From Staphylococcus pasteuri (GTDB taxonomy: Bacteria; Bacillota; Bacilli; Staphylococcales; Staphylococcaceae): DNA of 64,000 bases. Location: contig NZ_RXWW01000078.1 of NCBI RefSeq assembly GCF_003970495.1, positions 1 to 64,000 on the forward strand. The letters run 5' to 3'. Of the stretch, positions 27,359 through 36,334 are shown piece after piece. A model generated the notes under the pieces. It ran no database searches. It saw nothing but the letters and a program-made list of their open reading frames with translations, and had not been told where the DNA came from. A program made the position numbers and the translations under genes. Positions within the stretch are counted from its first letter, which is position 1. Each line of letters starts with the position of its first letter.

Positions 27359-27980
27359 AATTTTTAATACTTTTATATTTAAATGTAATGACTAATGAAA
27401 TAATAACAATGAACAGGATTGAAATATAACTAGATATTGGCCAATGCCCCATTATTACTTCAATAACTATATCAACAATACTGACTACCATTAAAGCAAT
27501 TAATTGCCAAATTGTATTACTCGCATATGCATTAACAATTCTACGTCTCTCATATTCATCACTGAAGTTATAATTAGGCAACATATTTAAAGAACGTTCT
27601 TGTGTATTAATCTTTTCTTTTGCTGAAACTGTCGGTGTATCAGATATTTGAATACGACTGTCTTTCATCAATATCATCATTATAATTGGAATAAGCAATC
27701 CTAAACTAGACCAACTATTAACCATCCCCTCACTGCTTACCACTAAAGGGATAATTACATTATTAATGACGATTAAATAAATCATGAGCACTATAAAAAA
27801 TATAATGTGTTTCTTTCTGGCTTTACGATTTAAATAGTTTTTCTCATTTTTATTATTTACGTAAATTATTGTAGTATCCGTTGTTTCTTTATTTAAAGAT
27901 AGTTTACAGACTGTCACGATTAATATAAGTAAACTACCTATCAAATACGGAGACAAATATTCACGTTGAATATCAAACAT
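27357..27980 (-). CDS. Membrane protein, probably 5'-truncated by a frameshift
   Basis: The first usable ATG (27980) gives 207 residues with about five helices. The same frame stays open back to 28099 and encodes a protein-like N-terminus (charged helix, then a membrane helix ending IFVIACIFYFQAM), but contains no ATG, GTG or TTG. An ATG at 28107, overlapping the stop of the upstream XRE gene and preceded by GGGAGG, reads MNSYF and then hits TAA right after a run of five T (plus strand A-run 28092-28096). Removing one T restores a continuous frame of about 248 residues. The original gene was therefore probably 28107-27357. The function is unknown; XRE-plus-membrane-protein pairs are common in Firmicutes. 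Confidence 0.7.
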   Translation of the reverse strand: MFDIQREYLSPYLIGSLLILIVTVCKLSLNKETTDTTIIYVNNKNEKNYLNRKARKKHIIFFIVLMIYLIVINNVIIPLVVSSEGMVNSWSSLGLLIPIIMMILMKDSRIQISDTPTVSAKEKINTQERSLNMLPNYNFSDEYERRRIVNAYASNTIWQLIALMVVSIVDIVIEVIMGHWPISSYISILFIVIISLVITFKYKSIKN

Positions 27981-28099
27981 TGCTTGGAAATAAAATATAC
28001 AGGCAATTACAAATATAGATATCGCACTCGTTTTTGCTAAATGATTTTTGAATAAATTATTTTTGAATTCATCTTTAAATTCTAATTTATTAAAAATAA

Positions 28100-28300
28100 C
28101 TATTCATCCTCCCAAAATAAGTCGTTTAGTGTGACTGACAATGTTTTAGCTATATTTATACATAATTTTAATGACGGATTATATTTATCATTTTCAATCA
28201 TATTAATTGTTTGTCTGGAAACCCCTATTCGTCTTGCTAGTTCTAATTGCGACATCTTTTGATGTGCTCGATATTTTTTCACTCTATTCAACGCATTCAT
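28100..28300 (-). CDS. XRE-family (Cro/CI-type) transcriptional regulator
   Basis: A 66-residue protein consisting of a single helix-turn-helix domain: MSQLELARRIGVSRQTINMIENDKYNPS, then SLKLCINIAKTLSVTLNDLFW. This is the short YgzD/YqaE-like group. Its last codons overlap the probable start of the downstream membrane gene (ATG inside GAT-GAA), so the two form a coupled cassette. It is likely to repress its own promoter. Whether the frameshifted partner still works is unclear. Confidence 0.9.
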   Translation of the reverse strand: MNALNRVKKYRAHQKMSQLELARRIGVSRQTINMIENDKYNPSLKLCINIAKTLSVTLNDLFWEDE

Positions 28301-28400
28301 CCGCTTCTTTCGATAAGTATTATCTTAATTTTACTAAATCATTTACCCATACGTCAAATATATACGACATCTACTAGAATAAATGATGATTTCTTATATA

Positions 28401-28433
28401 AAAAGCTAAGGTCTCACTATGACCCTAGCTTTA
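28401..28433 (-). terminator. Rho-independent terminator
   Basis: A 12-bp stem with one mismatch, AAAGCTAAGGTC (28402-28413) with 28421-28432, followed on the minus strand by TTTTTAT. It serves the DUF805 gene. Confidence 0.85.
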
Positions 28434-28443
28434 CATTACTATT

Positions 28444-29064
28444 TTAAATTTCATTATTATCATAATTATGTTTCTTATTTGCTTTATCCACTGGATTATA
28501 ATTATTATCACTTATCATTTCAGACCCTTCATATTTTGGACTTGGTCCATAAATATTTGTTTCTCTCTGACTGTTTAAACAACAAATAACGATATTATAA
28601 ATACCAAAAATCCAAGAGATGATTGTAATTAACCAATAGATTAGTAATAACCATCCATTTTCAGAATGTCCAGTTGCATTGACCACCCAATTAAATATAT
28701 TTAAAAATACTGCAATACCAAATCCGATCATAGGTATCCACATTGTGCGTGATGTGTCATGGAATCGACGAGCTAATATAGCTAAATTCGGAATAATTGT
28801 CACTAGTGAGTAAATGGCTAAATATAAAACGGATATCACTAGACTAAAGGCACCAATACTAAGTGCAGTCGTACTTTGACCTGAAGAGATACCTATAGTC
28901 AGCCCTATTGCACCAATAATCAATAAAATAATACCAGGACACATAAATATTAAATGCCATAATTGCATAAACCAATATTCACTACGTCTTGATCTACCTT
29001 TAAAATTAAAATAATTTGACCAATATAATTTAAATGATGCTTTAAAACCAACTTTCTCTCTCAT
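28444..29064 (-). CDS. DUF805 membrane protein
   Basis: A 206-residue protein of the DUF805 (YhaH-like) family. It has an amphipathic N-terminus with FKLYWSNYFNFKGRSRRSEYWFM, then four helices (about 28-50, 58-83, 88-112 with RRFHDT, and 120-165). The FxGRxxRxEYW motif and the RRFHDTSRT loop define the family. The C-terminal 45 residues are hydrophilic. I take the ATG at 29064, seven bases after AAGGAGC, rather than the upstream TTG that overlaps it. The function is unknown. Confidence 0.9.
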   Translation of the reverse strand: MREKVGFKASFKLYWSNYFNFKGRSRRSEYWFMQLWHLIFMCPGIILLIIGAIGLTIGISSGQSTTALSIGAFSLVISVLYLAIYSLVTIIPNLAILARRFHDTSRTMWIPMIGFGIAVFLNIFNWVVNATGHSENGWLLLIYWLITIISWIFGIYNIVICCLNSQRETNIYGPSPKYEGSEMISDNNYNPVDKANKKHNYDNNEI

Positions 29065-29260
29065 CTTAGCTGCTCCTTTCAAATCATCAATTCAATTTAT
29101 TTTATTACTCATATCAATTTTGATACATTAATTAAGTAATAATATTGTTAATACGGTCATTGTATCAAATAGATAGACCTAAAAAAATATAAATCAAATA
29201 TTTTTTAAGAATTTCCAAAATAAATTATAAAAACAAATATTTTTATAGAGGAGTTCCATT

Positions 29261-29869
29261 ATGGATTTTAAAGAACGTAATACAACAGATATTGCAAAAT
29301 CATTATTAGGAGTCCGTGTCATTTATCAGGATAATCATCAAACTTATAGCGGTTATATTGTCGAAACTGAGGCTTATTTAGGTTTTGAAGATCGCGCAGC
29401 TCATGGCTTTGGTGGTAAACAAACACCTAAAGTTACTTCATTATATAAGACTGGTGGAACAATTTATGCACATGTCATGCATACACATTTATTAATTAAC
29501 TTTGTTACTAAAGATAGTGGTGTTCCTGAAGGTGTGCTTATTCGCGCAGTAGAACCAGAAGACGGGATTGAAGCTATGAGAATCAATAGAGGCAAAGATG
29601 GATTTGAATTGACTAATGGACCAGGAAAATGGACGAAAGCATTTAATATTCCGCGTGCCATTGATGGATCTACTATCAATCAATGTCGCCTATCAATTGA
29701 CATAAAAAATCGGAAACATCCTAAATCGATAGTTGAAAGTGGTCGTATTGGTATTCCAAATAAAGGAGAATGGACAAATAAACCACTTCGCTATACAGTC
29801 AAAGGTAATCCATATGTATCTCGCATGAAAAAATCAGATTTTCAAAACCCTGATGATACATGGAAATAA
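29261..29869 (+). CDS. 3-methyladenine DNA glycosylase (AAG/Mpg family)
   Basis: A 202-residue base-excision-repair enzyme of the alkyladenine DNA glycosylase family. The catalytic Glu lies in [10 protein letters not shown] near residue 43, followed by [11 protein letters not shown] later GVLIRAVEP and [10 protein letters not shown] match the family core. It removes alkylated or deaminated purines from DNA. GAGGAG lies upstream of the ATG; the gene is alone and ends at a strong terminator. Confidence 0.95.
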   Translation: MDFKERNTTDIAKSLLGVRVIYQDNHQTYSGYIVETEAYLGFEDRAAHGFGGKQTPKVTSLYKTGGTIYAHVMHTHLLINFVTKDSGVPEGVLIRAVEPEDGIEAMRINRGKDGFELTNGPGKWTKAFNIPRAIDGSTINQCRLSIDIKNRKHPKSIVESGRIGIPNKGEWTNKPLRYTVKGNPYVSRMKKSDFQNPDDTWK

Positions 29870-29909
29870 AGGAGAGGATAGCACTAAAAATAGTGCCATC
29901 CTCTCTTTT
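29870..29909. terminator. Bidirectional rho-independent terminator
   Basis: A roughly 17-bp stem (AGGAGAGGATAGCACTA with its near-perfect inverse), a four-base A loop, and a T-rich tail. It is shared by the glycosylase gene and the convergent DUF4097 operon. Confidence 0.92.
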
Positions 29910-29917
29910 AATAAATT

Positions 29918-30703
29918 TTATTTTACTGTAATATCACCGGAATCATTAGATAAATTGACTTTGTTGTCTCCTTTACCTATTTGATGTTGTTTTAATTCTT
30001 TATCATATATATTCGTATCTCCAGAATCGTTTAAGGCAGTAAATGATGTGTTTTTGGCTTTGTTTTTATAATTTATATGAATATCTCCACTATCATTTGA
30101 TACATTTAATGGTTGATCAGGAATACTTTGTTTCATTTCTATATCTCCTGAATCATTTTTTATTTTACCTTTTGTGAAATGAATGTGTTTCATTAAAATA
30201 TCACCCGAATCATTATTGACTTTCAAATCACCTAATTTACTATCTGTCAAAGTGATATCTCCAGAATCAACATTGATATACGTTTTCTTACTAACAACAT
30301 TATCAACTTTGATATCCCCCGCGTCATCTTTTATTGTTAGTTCATTCATTTCTTTTGGTAAGGTAATAATAATTTTATTAGTGAACATAGTGCCTATTCT
30401 AAAATTGATATTAGATTGATTATGTTGGTCATTAATATGCCATGTTCCTTTTTCGACTTTACTATCTACTTTAGCGTCTGAACTACCAATTGATTTTATC
30501 GAAAATGTCTTACCATGCTTTATTTCAACATCACTATTCTCAACATCCAATTGAATAGATTTTATATTGTCTTTATATTCTTTATTTAATTGCGTTTCAT
30601 GATGTGCTGAAGATAACTTCTTACCTTGAGAAATAAGACCTATACCAAAACCAATGCTCAATATTAAACCAATTATAAAAAGTGTGATGATTAACTTTCT
30701 CAT
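29918..30703 (-). CDS. DUF4097 repeat protein, membrane-anchored
   Basis: A 261-residue protein: one N-terminal membrane helix (about residues 3-22) followed by an extracellular domain of DUF4097 type, expected to fold as a beta-helix or beta-prism. It contains seven regularly spaced repeats around (N)DSGDI, with variants DDAGDI, VDSGDI and NDSGDT, about 20 residues apart from about residue 100 to the C-terminus. The ATG at 30703 overlaps the stop of the DUF1700 gene (ATGA), with AAAGGAAG upstream; the longer frame to 30739 has no such site. It is the last gene of the padR-DUF1700-DUF4097 operon. Confidence 0.9.
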   Translation of the reverse strand: MRKLIITLFIIGLILSIGFGIGLISQGKKLSSAHHETQLNKEYKDNIKSIQLDVENSDVEIKHGKTFSIKSIGSSDAKVDSKVEKGTWHINDQHNQSNINFRIGTMFTNKIIITLPKEMNELTIKDDAGDIKVDNVVSKKTYINVDSGDITLTDSKLGDLKVNNDSGDILMKHIHFTKGKIKNDSGDIEMKQSIPDQPLNVSNDSGDIHINYKNKAKNTSFTALNDSGDTNIYDKELKQHQIGKGDNKVNLSNDSGDITVK

Positions 30704-31260
30704 GGATGAACACTTCCTTTCACGAATGAGACATTCCATTTAAGATACATTACTGTTAATTTTAAGAACCATTTAATGAGAAGAATAGTAATTGCTAATA
30801 ACATTAAACTAACACCAAACATTAATCCCGCCATATAAACATCATATAAAATAATTGAATTTGAGCCTTCAGTTGCAAATTTGATAATTAAAAATATAGG
30901 TGCACTGAAAAGTATTAATGTAAAAACAATTAATGTGAAAAAAATCATTAAAATGAAGAATGCTGGTACTAATACAATAAAGAAATTAAAAAGTCCTAAT
31001 CCCATCACTGCTAATATAGCTTTAAATATACTTTTTAAATTAGACTTCTCATCTACCTTTTCGATAGCCATAGTGGCGTTCAATTCTTTAGCAATCATTT
31101 TAGGATCTCCTAATTGTTTAGCTATATCTTCTTCAGATTTCCCTTCATTTTTACCACTTATAAAATGAGTTTCATATTCGTTATAAATATCTTGCTTGTC
31201 AGTATTATCCATATGCTTTAAATTAGCGACCAATTGCTTTAAATATCTTTCTTTATTCAT
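30700..31260 (-). CDS. DUF1700 membrane protein
   Basis: A 186-residue protein. The N-terminal 70 residues form the soluble DUF1700 helical domain (YLKQLVANLKHMDNTDKQDI, then EDIAKQLGDPKMIAKEL), followed by three to four helices (about 83-125 and 140-175). The start is the ATG at 31260 with GAGGAG upstream; it overlaps padR by eight bases and the next gene by four. DUF1700 proteins in Firmicutes commonly sit between a PadR regulator and a DUF4097 protein, and may respond to membrane damage; this role is inference. Confidence 0.9.
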   Translation of the reverse strand: MNKERYLKQLVANLKHMDNTDKQDIYNEYETHFISGKNEGKSEEDIAKQLGDPKMIAKELNATMAIEKVDEKSNLKSIFKAILAVMGLGLFNFFIVLVPAFFILMIFFTLIVFTLILFSAPIFLIIKFATEGSNSIILYDVYMAGLMFGVSLMLLAITILLIKWFLKLTVMYLKWNVSFVKGSVHP

Positions 31261-31576
31261 TTGATTCACTCTCCTCAATAAACGTATTTACAGCATTAGA
31301 AAACAACTGCCATTCCTCTTTTAACGTCGCCAATCTTCCTTGGCCCTGTTCTGTAAGACGATAATATTTTCTCGCTGGACCTTCTGTTGATGGCTGATAA
31401 TACGTAGATAGTTCACCGTTTTTAACTAATCTTCGTAATAATGGATATACAGTTCCTTCAGCAATTGTCATATAACGTGAGATATTTTGAACTAATGAAT
31501 AACCATATTGATCTTCTCTTTTGATAATGAGCAAGACAATTAGTTCTAACGCACCCTTCTTAAATTGCGTATTCAT
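31253..31576 (-). CDS. PadR-family transcriptional regulator
   Basis: A 107-residue winged-helix regulator. It starts MNTQFKKGALELIVLLII and continues with YGYSLVQNIS, the recognition-helix region EGTVYPLLRRLVKNGELS and the wing GPARKYYRLTEQG, with a short C-terminal dimerisation helix. GGAGGA lies seven bases before the ATG at 31576; the earlier ATG codons overlap it. It leads a tightly overlapping three-gene operon and its own promoter carries a perfect 10-bp inverted repeat, so autorepression is likely. Confidence 0.94.
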   Translation of the reverse strand: MNTQFKKGALELIVLLIIKREDQYGYSLVQNISRYMTIAEGTVYPLLRRLVKNGELSTYYQPSTEGPARKYYRLTEQGQGRLATLKEEWQLFSNAVNTFIEESESNE

Positions 31577-31616
31577 AGGCATTCCTCCATATTTCATTTT
31601 AGGTACTAAACATTAC

Positions 31617-31663
31617 ACAGTAGTGATTATCTATAATATAGCACTCACTACTGTACATTGCAA
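31617..31663 (-). promoter_or_regulatory. Promoter and palindromic operator of the padR operon
   Basis: On the minus strand TTGCAA (31663-31658), a 17-base spacer and TATATT (31640-31635) make a near-consensus housekeeping promoter. ACAGTAGTGA (31617-31626) and its exact inverse (31645-31654) flank the -10 with an 18-base spacer. A repressor dimer bound here would block RNA polymerase. PadR itself is the obvious candidate. Confidence 0.7.
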
Positions 31664-31905
31664 GGTACTAAATAATAAATCCTCAACATAGGATATTCTT
31701 TTTTAATAATTTTAATATTATTTCTGATAATATCTATTGAAAATTAATACTTTTATGTATAAATACAAATAATATTTATTCTAAAACTAGATTTAATGGA
31801 TTTATACGTGTATACTAGGTATAGTGGCTTTTTATAACGCTTACATATTTTAATTGAATAACACTTAAACATAGGTTTTGGGGTAACTTCTAAGGGGGAG
31901 TTAAA
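31664..31905. other. Intergenic region upstream of gltS
   Basis: Together with the padR promoter this completes a 329-bp gap. It is AT-rich and holds a cre-like site (31832-31845) and the GGGGGAG ribosome binding site of gltS. I see no RNA structure or further gene. Confidence 0.4.
31832..31845. promoter_or_regulatory. cre-like site upstream of gltS
   Basis: Read on the minus strand it is TGTAAGCGTTATAA, 13 of 14 matches to the cre consensus with the CG core intact. It lies about 60 bases before the gltS start, so CcpA control is plausible. Confidence 0.5.
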
Positions 31906-33114
31906 ATGTTAGAATTAGATGCTATTACCACATTATGTTTAGCATGTATTTTATATCTGATTGGTCAAACAATCATAAACCATGTCTCGTTTTTAAGAAG
32001 AATTTGTATTCCAGCACCAGTGATTGGTGGCTTAATTTTTGCAATTTTAGTTGCGATTTTAGATTCCTTTAATATAGTTAAAATTAAATTAGACTCATCA
32101 TTTATACAAAATTTCTTTATGTTAGCCTTTTTCACAACAATTGGATTAGGAGCATCATTGAAATTATTTAAAGTTGGTGGAAAGGTCATGTTATTATACT
32201 TTATGTTTTGTGGTATTATGGCTTTCTGTCAAAACGTCATTGGTGTTTCCTTAGCTAAAGTATTAAATATCAAACCATTATTAGGTTTAACAGCAGGGTC
32301 TATGTCAATGGAAGGTGGTCACGGTAATGCCGCTGCCTATGGTAAAACAATTCAAGATATGGGCATTGATTCCGCTGTAACTGCTGCTCTTGCTGCCGCA
32401 ACATTAGGTTTAGTATTTGGCGGTTTGATTGGCGGACCTGTAGTTAAATTTTTAATCAAACGTTATAACCTCAAACCTGAACATAGTGATGATTCATTTA
32501 AAAACTATGGTGAAGTTGAATATAATCAAGCACTTCACGAAAAATATAAACCAACACAAATTTTCTTTATACAGTTTACAATTCTTGTATTCTGTATGGC
32601 ACTCGGTACATACATAGGAAATACGTTTACTGATTTAACAAATGTTAATATACCAATGTATGTAGGCTCAATGTTCGTCGCTGTTTTTGTGCGTAACATT
32701 TCTGAAGCATTTGGCTTTAACATTGTTGATTTAAAAATTAACGAAGAAATCGGTGATATCTCATTAGGTATCTTCCTATCTCTCGCGTTAATGAGTATTC
32801 AATTAACTGAAATCTACTCATTAGCATTACCATTAATTATCATAGTTCTTGTGCAAGTTGTATTCATGATCTTGTTCTCTATCTTCATTTTATTCAGAGG
32901 CTTAGGCAAAGACTATGATGCTGCAGTAATGGTTGGTGGCTTTATTGGTCATGGGTTAGGTGCAACACCTAATGCAATGGCTAATTTAGATGTCATTACT
33001 AAAAAATACGGTAACTCACCAAAAGCTTATTTAGTTGTTCCTATTGTCGGTGCATTCTTAATCGACTTAATAGGCGTGATTATTGTTATGGGCTTTATAC
33101 AATTTTTCCAATAA
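31906..33114 (+). CDS. gltS: Sodium/glutamate symporter
   Basis: A 402-residue membrane protein of the GltS family with about ten helices arranged as two inverted repeats. The two re-entrant loop regions are visible as SMEGGHGNAAAYG (about 135-147) and GGFIGHGLGATPNAMAN (about 344-360), both diagnostic of GltS. It imports glutamate with sodium. A GGGGGAG ribosome binding site precedes the ATG. Single gene with a very strong terminator. Confidence 0.96.
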   Translation: MLELDAITTLCLACILYLIGQTIINHVSFLRRICIPAPVIGGLIFAILVAILDSFNIVKIKLDSSFIQNFFMLAFFTTIGLGASLKLFKVGGKVMLLYFMFCGIMAFCQNVIGVSLAKVLNIKPLLGLTAGSMSMEGGHGNAAAYGKTIQDMGIDSAVTAALAAATLGLVFGGLIGGPVVKFLIKRYNLKPEHSDDSFKNYGEVEYNQALHEKYKPTQIFFIQFTILVFCMALGTYIGNTFTDLTNVNIPMYVGSMFVAVFVRNISEAFGFNIVDLKINEEIGDISLGIFLSLALMSIQLTEIYSLALPLIIIVLVQVVFMILFSIFILFRGLGKDYDAAVMVGGFIGHGLGATPNAMANLDVITKKYGNSPKAYLVVPIVGAFLIDLIGVIIVMGFIQFFQ

Positions 33115-33118
33115 TTAA

Positions 33119-33196
33119 AAAACAGTACACATGATGGAACTAAGACATAAAGTGTTTTTGCTTATGTCCTGACAGTTTCTCATGTGTACTGTTTTA
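33119..33196 (+). terminator. Long nested terminator after gltS
   Basis: A perfect 14-bp outer stem, AACAGTACACATGA (33121-33134) with 33180-33193, then TTTTATTTT. Its loop holds a second hairpin, GACATAA with TTATGTC. Confidence 0.92.
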
Positions 33197-33231
33197 TTTT
33201 GAATTTATTTTGGCAACTATAGTTAGGCCAA

Positions 33232-34281
33232 TTATCCTCTATGAATATCTAAACCTCTTTGGTCTATCCACGATAATAAATCTTGGCTAAATATCATATC
33301 TTTATGAGTTAATTCATCAATATTTTTAGCGTCTAACATAGTCATTATTTTCTTCATATGATCTAAAAATGACTCTACATATTCAATCGTTTGCGTAATA
33401 CCTGATTGTTCAACTTGATTTAAAAATGGTCGTGACATTCCAACTGCTTTAGCACCTAATGCTAAGCATTTCACTGCGTCTAATGGTGTACGTAAACCAC
33501 CACTTGCAAAGACATTAAGCTTATCTTGATAATCGGTACTTTCTAATAGAGATTCAACTGTTGATTGTCCCCAATTTGATAAATAATCCATATCTTTATT
33601 TGAACGTCTCTCATTTTCAATATCAACAAAGTTTGTACCACCACGCCCGCTTACGTCAACATAAGCTACTCCAACGTTAAGCAGTGATTTGTACGTTTCT
33701 TTACTCATACCAAATCCTACTTCTTTTACAATCACTGGAACATCAACTGCTTTAACAATAGCTTCGATATTTTCCATCCAATTGGCAAATTCACGATTAC
33801 CTTCTGGCATAACTAGTTCTTGTGGTGAATTAACATGTATTTGTAATGCTTGCGCATCTAATAATTCAACGGCTTTTACGGCTTTATCTACAGGCACATC
33901 AGCACCCACATTACTGAATATAATACCATCTGGATTAGTTTCTCTTACAATAGTGAATGACTCTGCCATTTTAGGATTTCGTAAAGCAGCATGTGTTGAA
34001 CCAACCGCCATTGCTAATCCTGTTTCTCTTGCAACAATCGCAAGTTTCTCATTAATTTGTTTAGTCCATTCACTACCACCCGTCATTGCATTGATATAAA
34101 CGGGATATTTCAAGTCAAAATGTGATGTACGTGTAGTTAAATCAACATCATCTACATCTATATTAGGAATTGAATGATGTACAAACCTTACTTTGTCAAA
34201 ATCTGACAATGCAGCATCTTGTTGTGCCATCGCGATTTCAACATGTTCATTTTTTCTCTGTTCTCTTTGAAAATCACTCAT
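33232..34281 (-). CDS. fni: Isopentenyl-diphosphate delta-isomerase, type 2 (FMN-dependent)
   Basis: A 349-residue FMN- and NADPH-dependent type 2 IPP isomerase, interconverting isopentenyl and dimethylallyl diphosphate for isoprenoid synthesis. Typical segments are [10 protein letters not shown] at the N-terminus (substrate-binding RKxEH), NAMTGGS near residue 64, [27 protein letters not shown], and the FMN phosphate site [18 protein letters not shown] lies upstream of the ATG. It is read in the same direction as the corA gene 46 bases upstream; co-transcription is possible. Confidence 0.97.
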   Translation of the reverse strand: MSDFQREQRKNEHVEIAMAQQDAALSDFDKVRFVHHSIPNIDVDDVDLTTRTSHFDLKYPVYINAMTGGSEWTKQINEKLAIVARETGLAMAVGSTHAALRNPKMAESFTIVRETNPDGIIFSNVGADVPVDKAVKAVELLDAQALQIHVNSPQELVMPEGNREFANWMENIEAIVKAVDVPVIVKEVGFGMSKETYKSLLNVGVAYVDVSGRGGTNFVDIENERRSNKDMDYLSNWGQSTVESLLESTDYQDKLNVFASGGLRTPLDAVKCLALGAKAVGMSRPFLNQVEQSGITQTIEYVESFLDHMKKIMTMLDAKNIDELTHKDMIFSQDLLSWIDQRGLDIHRG

Positions 34282-34327
34282 TGCTATACCGCCCTTTCCA
34301 ACTCATTCTTATTTTAAAATGCACAAT

Positions 34328-35269
34328 TTAAAACCATTTCTTTTTTTTGAAGAAAATTATTAACACAATAGTGATGATTAACATAATAATTAAGCAAACA
34401 AAATAGCTATAATGCCATTTAAGTTCAGGCATATATTCAAAGTTCATTCCGTATATACCTGCAATAAAGGTAAGTGGAGAAAATATAACTGAAACTAATG
34501 TTAAAATTTGCATAATATTATTCATTCTAAATGATGTATAAGATTCATAGTTTTCTCTAATTTCATTCGTCATTTCTTGAGAAGTCTTAATGACGTTACT
34601 TTGTTTAATTAAGTGGTCATCTATATGTTGTATATACATTGAATGCTTGTTATCTTTAATTAAATTACCTTCAGTTTTAATCGTATCAACTAACTCTTGC
34701 ATTGGAAATAAAACACGTTTGATTTTAATTAAGTCAGAACGTAATTTAAATACGTTGTCCATTACATCTTTACTAAAGCGATCATCAACATGTCTATCCT
34801 CAAATGTATATACCTTATCTTCAATATCGTAAACAAAATTAAAGTATTTATCTACCATACTATCTAATATAAGAATAACAATATCTGCACAATCTAGTTC
34901 TGGATCATGGTGTTGTTCATTTACTTTAGCCACTCTTTTAAGCGATTCAAAACTTTGATGATGGTATGTGACTAATAATTTATCCCCTAAAAATACATTT
35001 AACGCTATTGCAGAATAATTGCGTACTAATATACTATGAAGAACTAAATATTGATAATCATCATACGATTTATATTTTGCTCGAGGAATACCATTAATGG
35101 CATCATCTATTTCTAAATCATTAAAGTTAAAATGATTTCTTAAAAATTCATTTTCTTGTGGTGTTGCGTCCTCAAAATCGTACCAAACAATTGTTGCTTC
35201 ACTAGGAATATCTTCAATTCGACTCACCTTTTTTAAAGGTTCGGTAGATGTTTGGTATCGAACAGTCAT
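34328..35269 (-). CDS. CorA-family magnesium/divalent-cation transporter
   Basis: A CorA-family channel of 313 residues. A large acidic N-terminal cytoplasmic domain (about 1-245) with a long helix is followed by two C-terminal helices and the ion-selectivity motif YGMNF between them; the C-terminal tail is Lys-rich. The start is uncertain among ATG codons at 35281, 35275 and 35269. GGAGATGA six bases before 35269 favours the last, while GGGGGT favours 35275. CorA pentamers take up Mg2+ (or Co2+/Ni2+). Confidence 0.9.
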   Translation of the reverse strand: MTVRYQTSTEPLKKVSRIEDIPSEATIVWYDFEDATPQENEFLRNHFNFNDLEIDDAINGIPRAKYKSYDDYQYLVLHSILVRNYSAIALNVFLGDKLLVTYHHQSFESLKRVAKVNEQHHDPELDCADIVILILDSMVDKYFNFVYDIEDKVYTFEDRHVDDRFSKDVMDNVFKLRSDLIKIKRVLFPMQELVDTIKTEGNLIKDNKHSMYIQHIDDHLIKQSNVIKTSQEMTNEIRENYESYTSFRMNNIMQILTLVSVIFSPLTFIAGIYGMNFEYMPELKWHYSYFVCLIIMLIITIVLIIFFKKKKWF

Positions 35270-35392
35270 TGTCATCTCCATTTACCCCCTGTTAAGCAGT
35301 TCTTCATTATTTTATCATGAATTGAATTACGTGTATGTCTTAATTTAATTTAGTAAAATAATTAGCAAGCACACAAAAAAGGAGTAGTTGTC

Positions 35393-35875
35393 ATGTCTCA
35401 AACTTTTAAGGTAAGTAAAACGGTGACTGAAGATTTTATCGATCATAATAATCATATGCATGATGCATATTATAATATCATTTTTAGTGATGTGATTGAT
35501 GATTTTAATTATAGTCATGGTTTATCATTAGAAGAACGTGAACAATATAAATACACTACATTTACAATTGAAGAACACACTACATTTTTATCTGAATTAA
35601 CATTAAATGAGCATTATGATGTTGAGTTATATATTTATGATTATGATTACAAACGTGTTCACTTTTTCTTAAGAATGGTCCGTAATGATGGTAATGTTGC
35701 AGCTACAAATGAAGTAATGATGATGGGCATTGATCAAAAACAACGACGCTCAGCTGCCTTTCCAGAAGACTATTACAAACAAATGCAACACTATGCTGAC
35801 CAACAACAGCAAACTATTGAATGGCCAGACCAATTAGGCCATCGAATTGGTATCCCTCACAAGGAGGATAAATAA
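35393..35875 (+). CDS. Hotdog-fold acyl-CoA thioesterase (4HBT type)
   Basis: A 160-residue thioesterase of the hotdog fold. VTEDFIDHNNHMHDAYYNIIFSD corresponds to the conserved N-terminal motif of the 4-hydroxybenzoyl-CoA/YbgC group (usually DxxGHxNNxxY), and the strand pattern to about residue 125 matches. The C-terminal 35 residues are Gln-rich. AAAGGAG precedes the ATG. The stop codon overlaps the next gene's start, so the two are coupled. The acyl-CoA substrate is not known. Confidence 0.85.
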   Translation: MSQTFKVSKTVTEDFIDHNNHMHDAYYNIIFSDVIDDFNYSHGLSLEEREQYKYTTFTIEEHTTFLSELTLNEHYDVELYIYDYDYKRVHFFLRMVRNDGNVAATNEVMMMGIDQKQRRSAAFPEDYYKQMQHYADQQQQTIEWPDQLGHRIGIPHKEDK

Positions 35876-36273
35876 TGAACGATTCTATTCGCTATACAGT
35901 ACAAAGTGAATTATTAGATTTATTCGATGATGTTAAATATGCGCTTAGTGACTTAAACGAACAAAAAGCTTTAACGATAAATGGTCCAGCTTCAAAATTA
36001 TTTATACGTGCAACACGAATGAGTTACACTCAAGGTCAAAAACAAGCTATTGATGAAATAAATCAACTTCTTGAAAAATATGATGATGACAATCAATTTC
36101 TCGAACACTATAATCAACTTGCGAATCGTGTACGAAATGATAATATTGAAAAAGTCTTTTCATTTAGTAATTTAACCGACATACCAAGTCATTTTGAGGA
36201 CACAATTGCTGACTTATATTTTTCAAAAGGACAAAACTTTATTATTAAACATATTAATTCTATTATGGAATAA
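35875..36273 (+). CDS. Small helical protein coupled to the thioesterase, unknown function
   Basis: A 132-residue, acidic, predicted all-helical soluble protein. No signal peptide, membrane helix or catalytic motif is visible. The ATG overlaps the thioesterase stop (TAATG) with AAGGAGG upstream, so the pair is made together and may act together. A shared terminator follows. I do not recognise the family. Confidence 0.82.
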   Translation: MNDSIRYTVQSELLDLFDDVKYALSDLNEQKALTINGPASKLFIRATRMSYTQGQKQAIDEINQLLEKYDDDNQFLEHYNQLANRVRNDNIEKVFSFSNLTDIPSHFEDTIADLYFSKGQNFIIKHINSIME

Positions 36274-36277
36274 TATA

Positions 36278-36319
36278 AAAAGGACGTTTAGCTAAATATC
36301 AACTGCTAAACGCCCTTTT
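36278..36319. terminator. Bidirectional rho-independent terminator
   Basis: AAGGACGTTTAGC pairs with GCTAAACGCCCTT (one mismatch), with T-rich tails on both strands. It lies between the thioesterase pair and the convergent esterase gene. Confidence 0.88.
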
Positions 36320-36334
36320 CTTTATTTATACATG

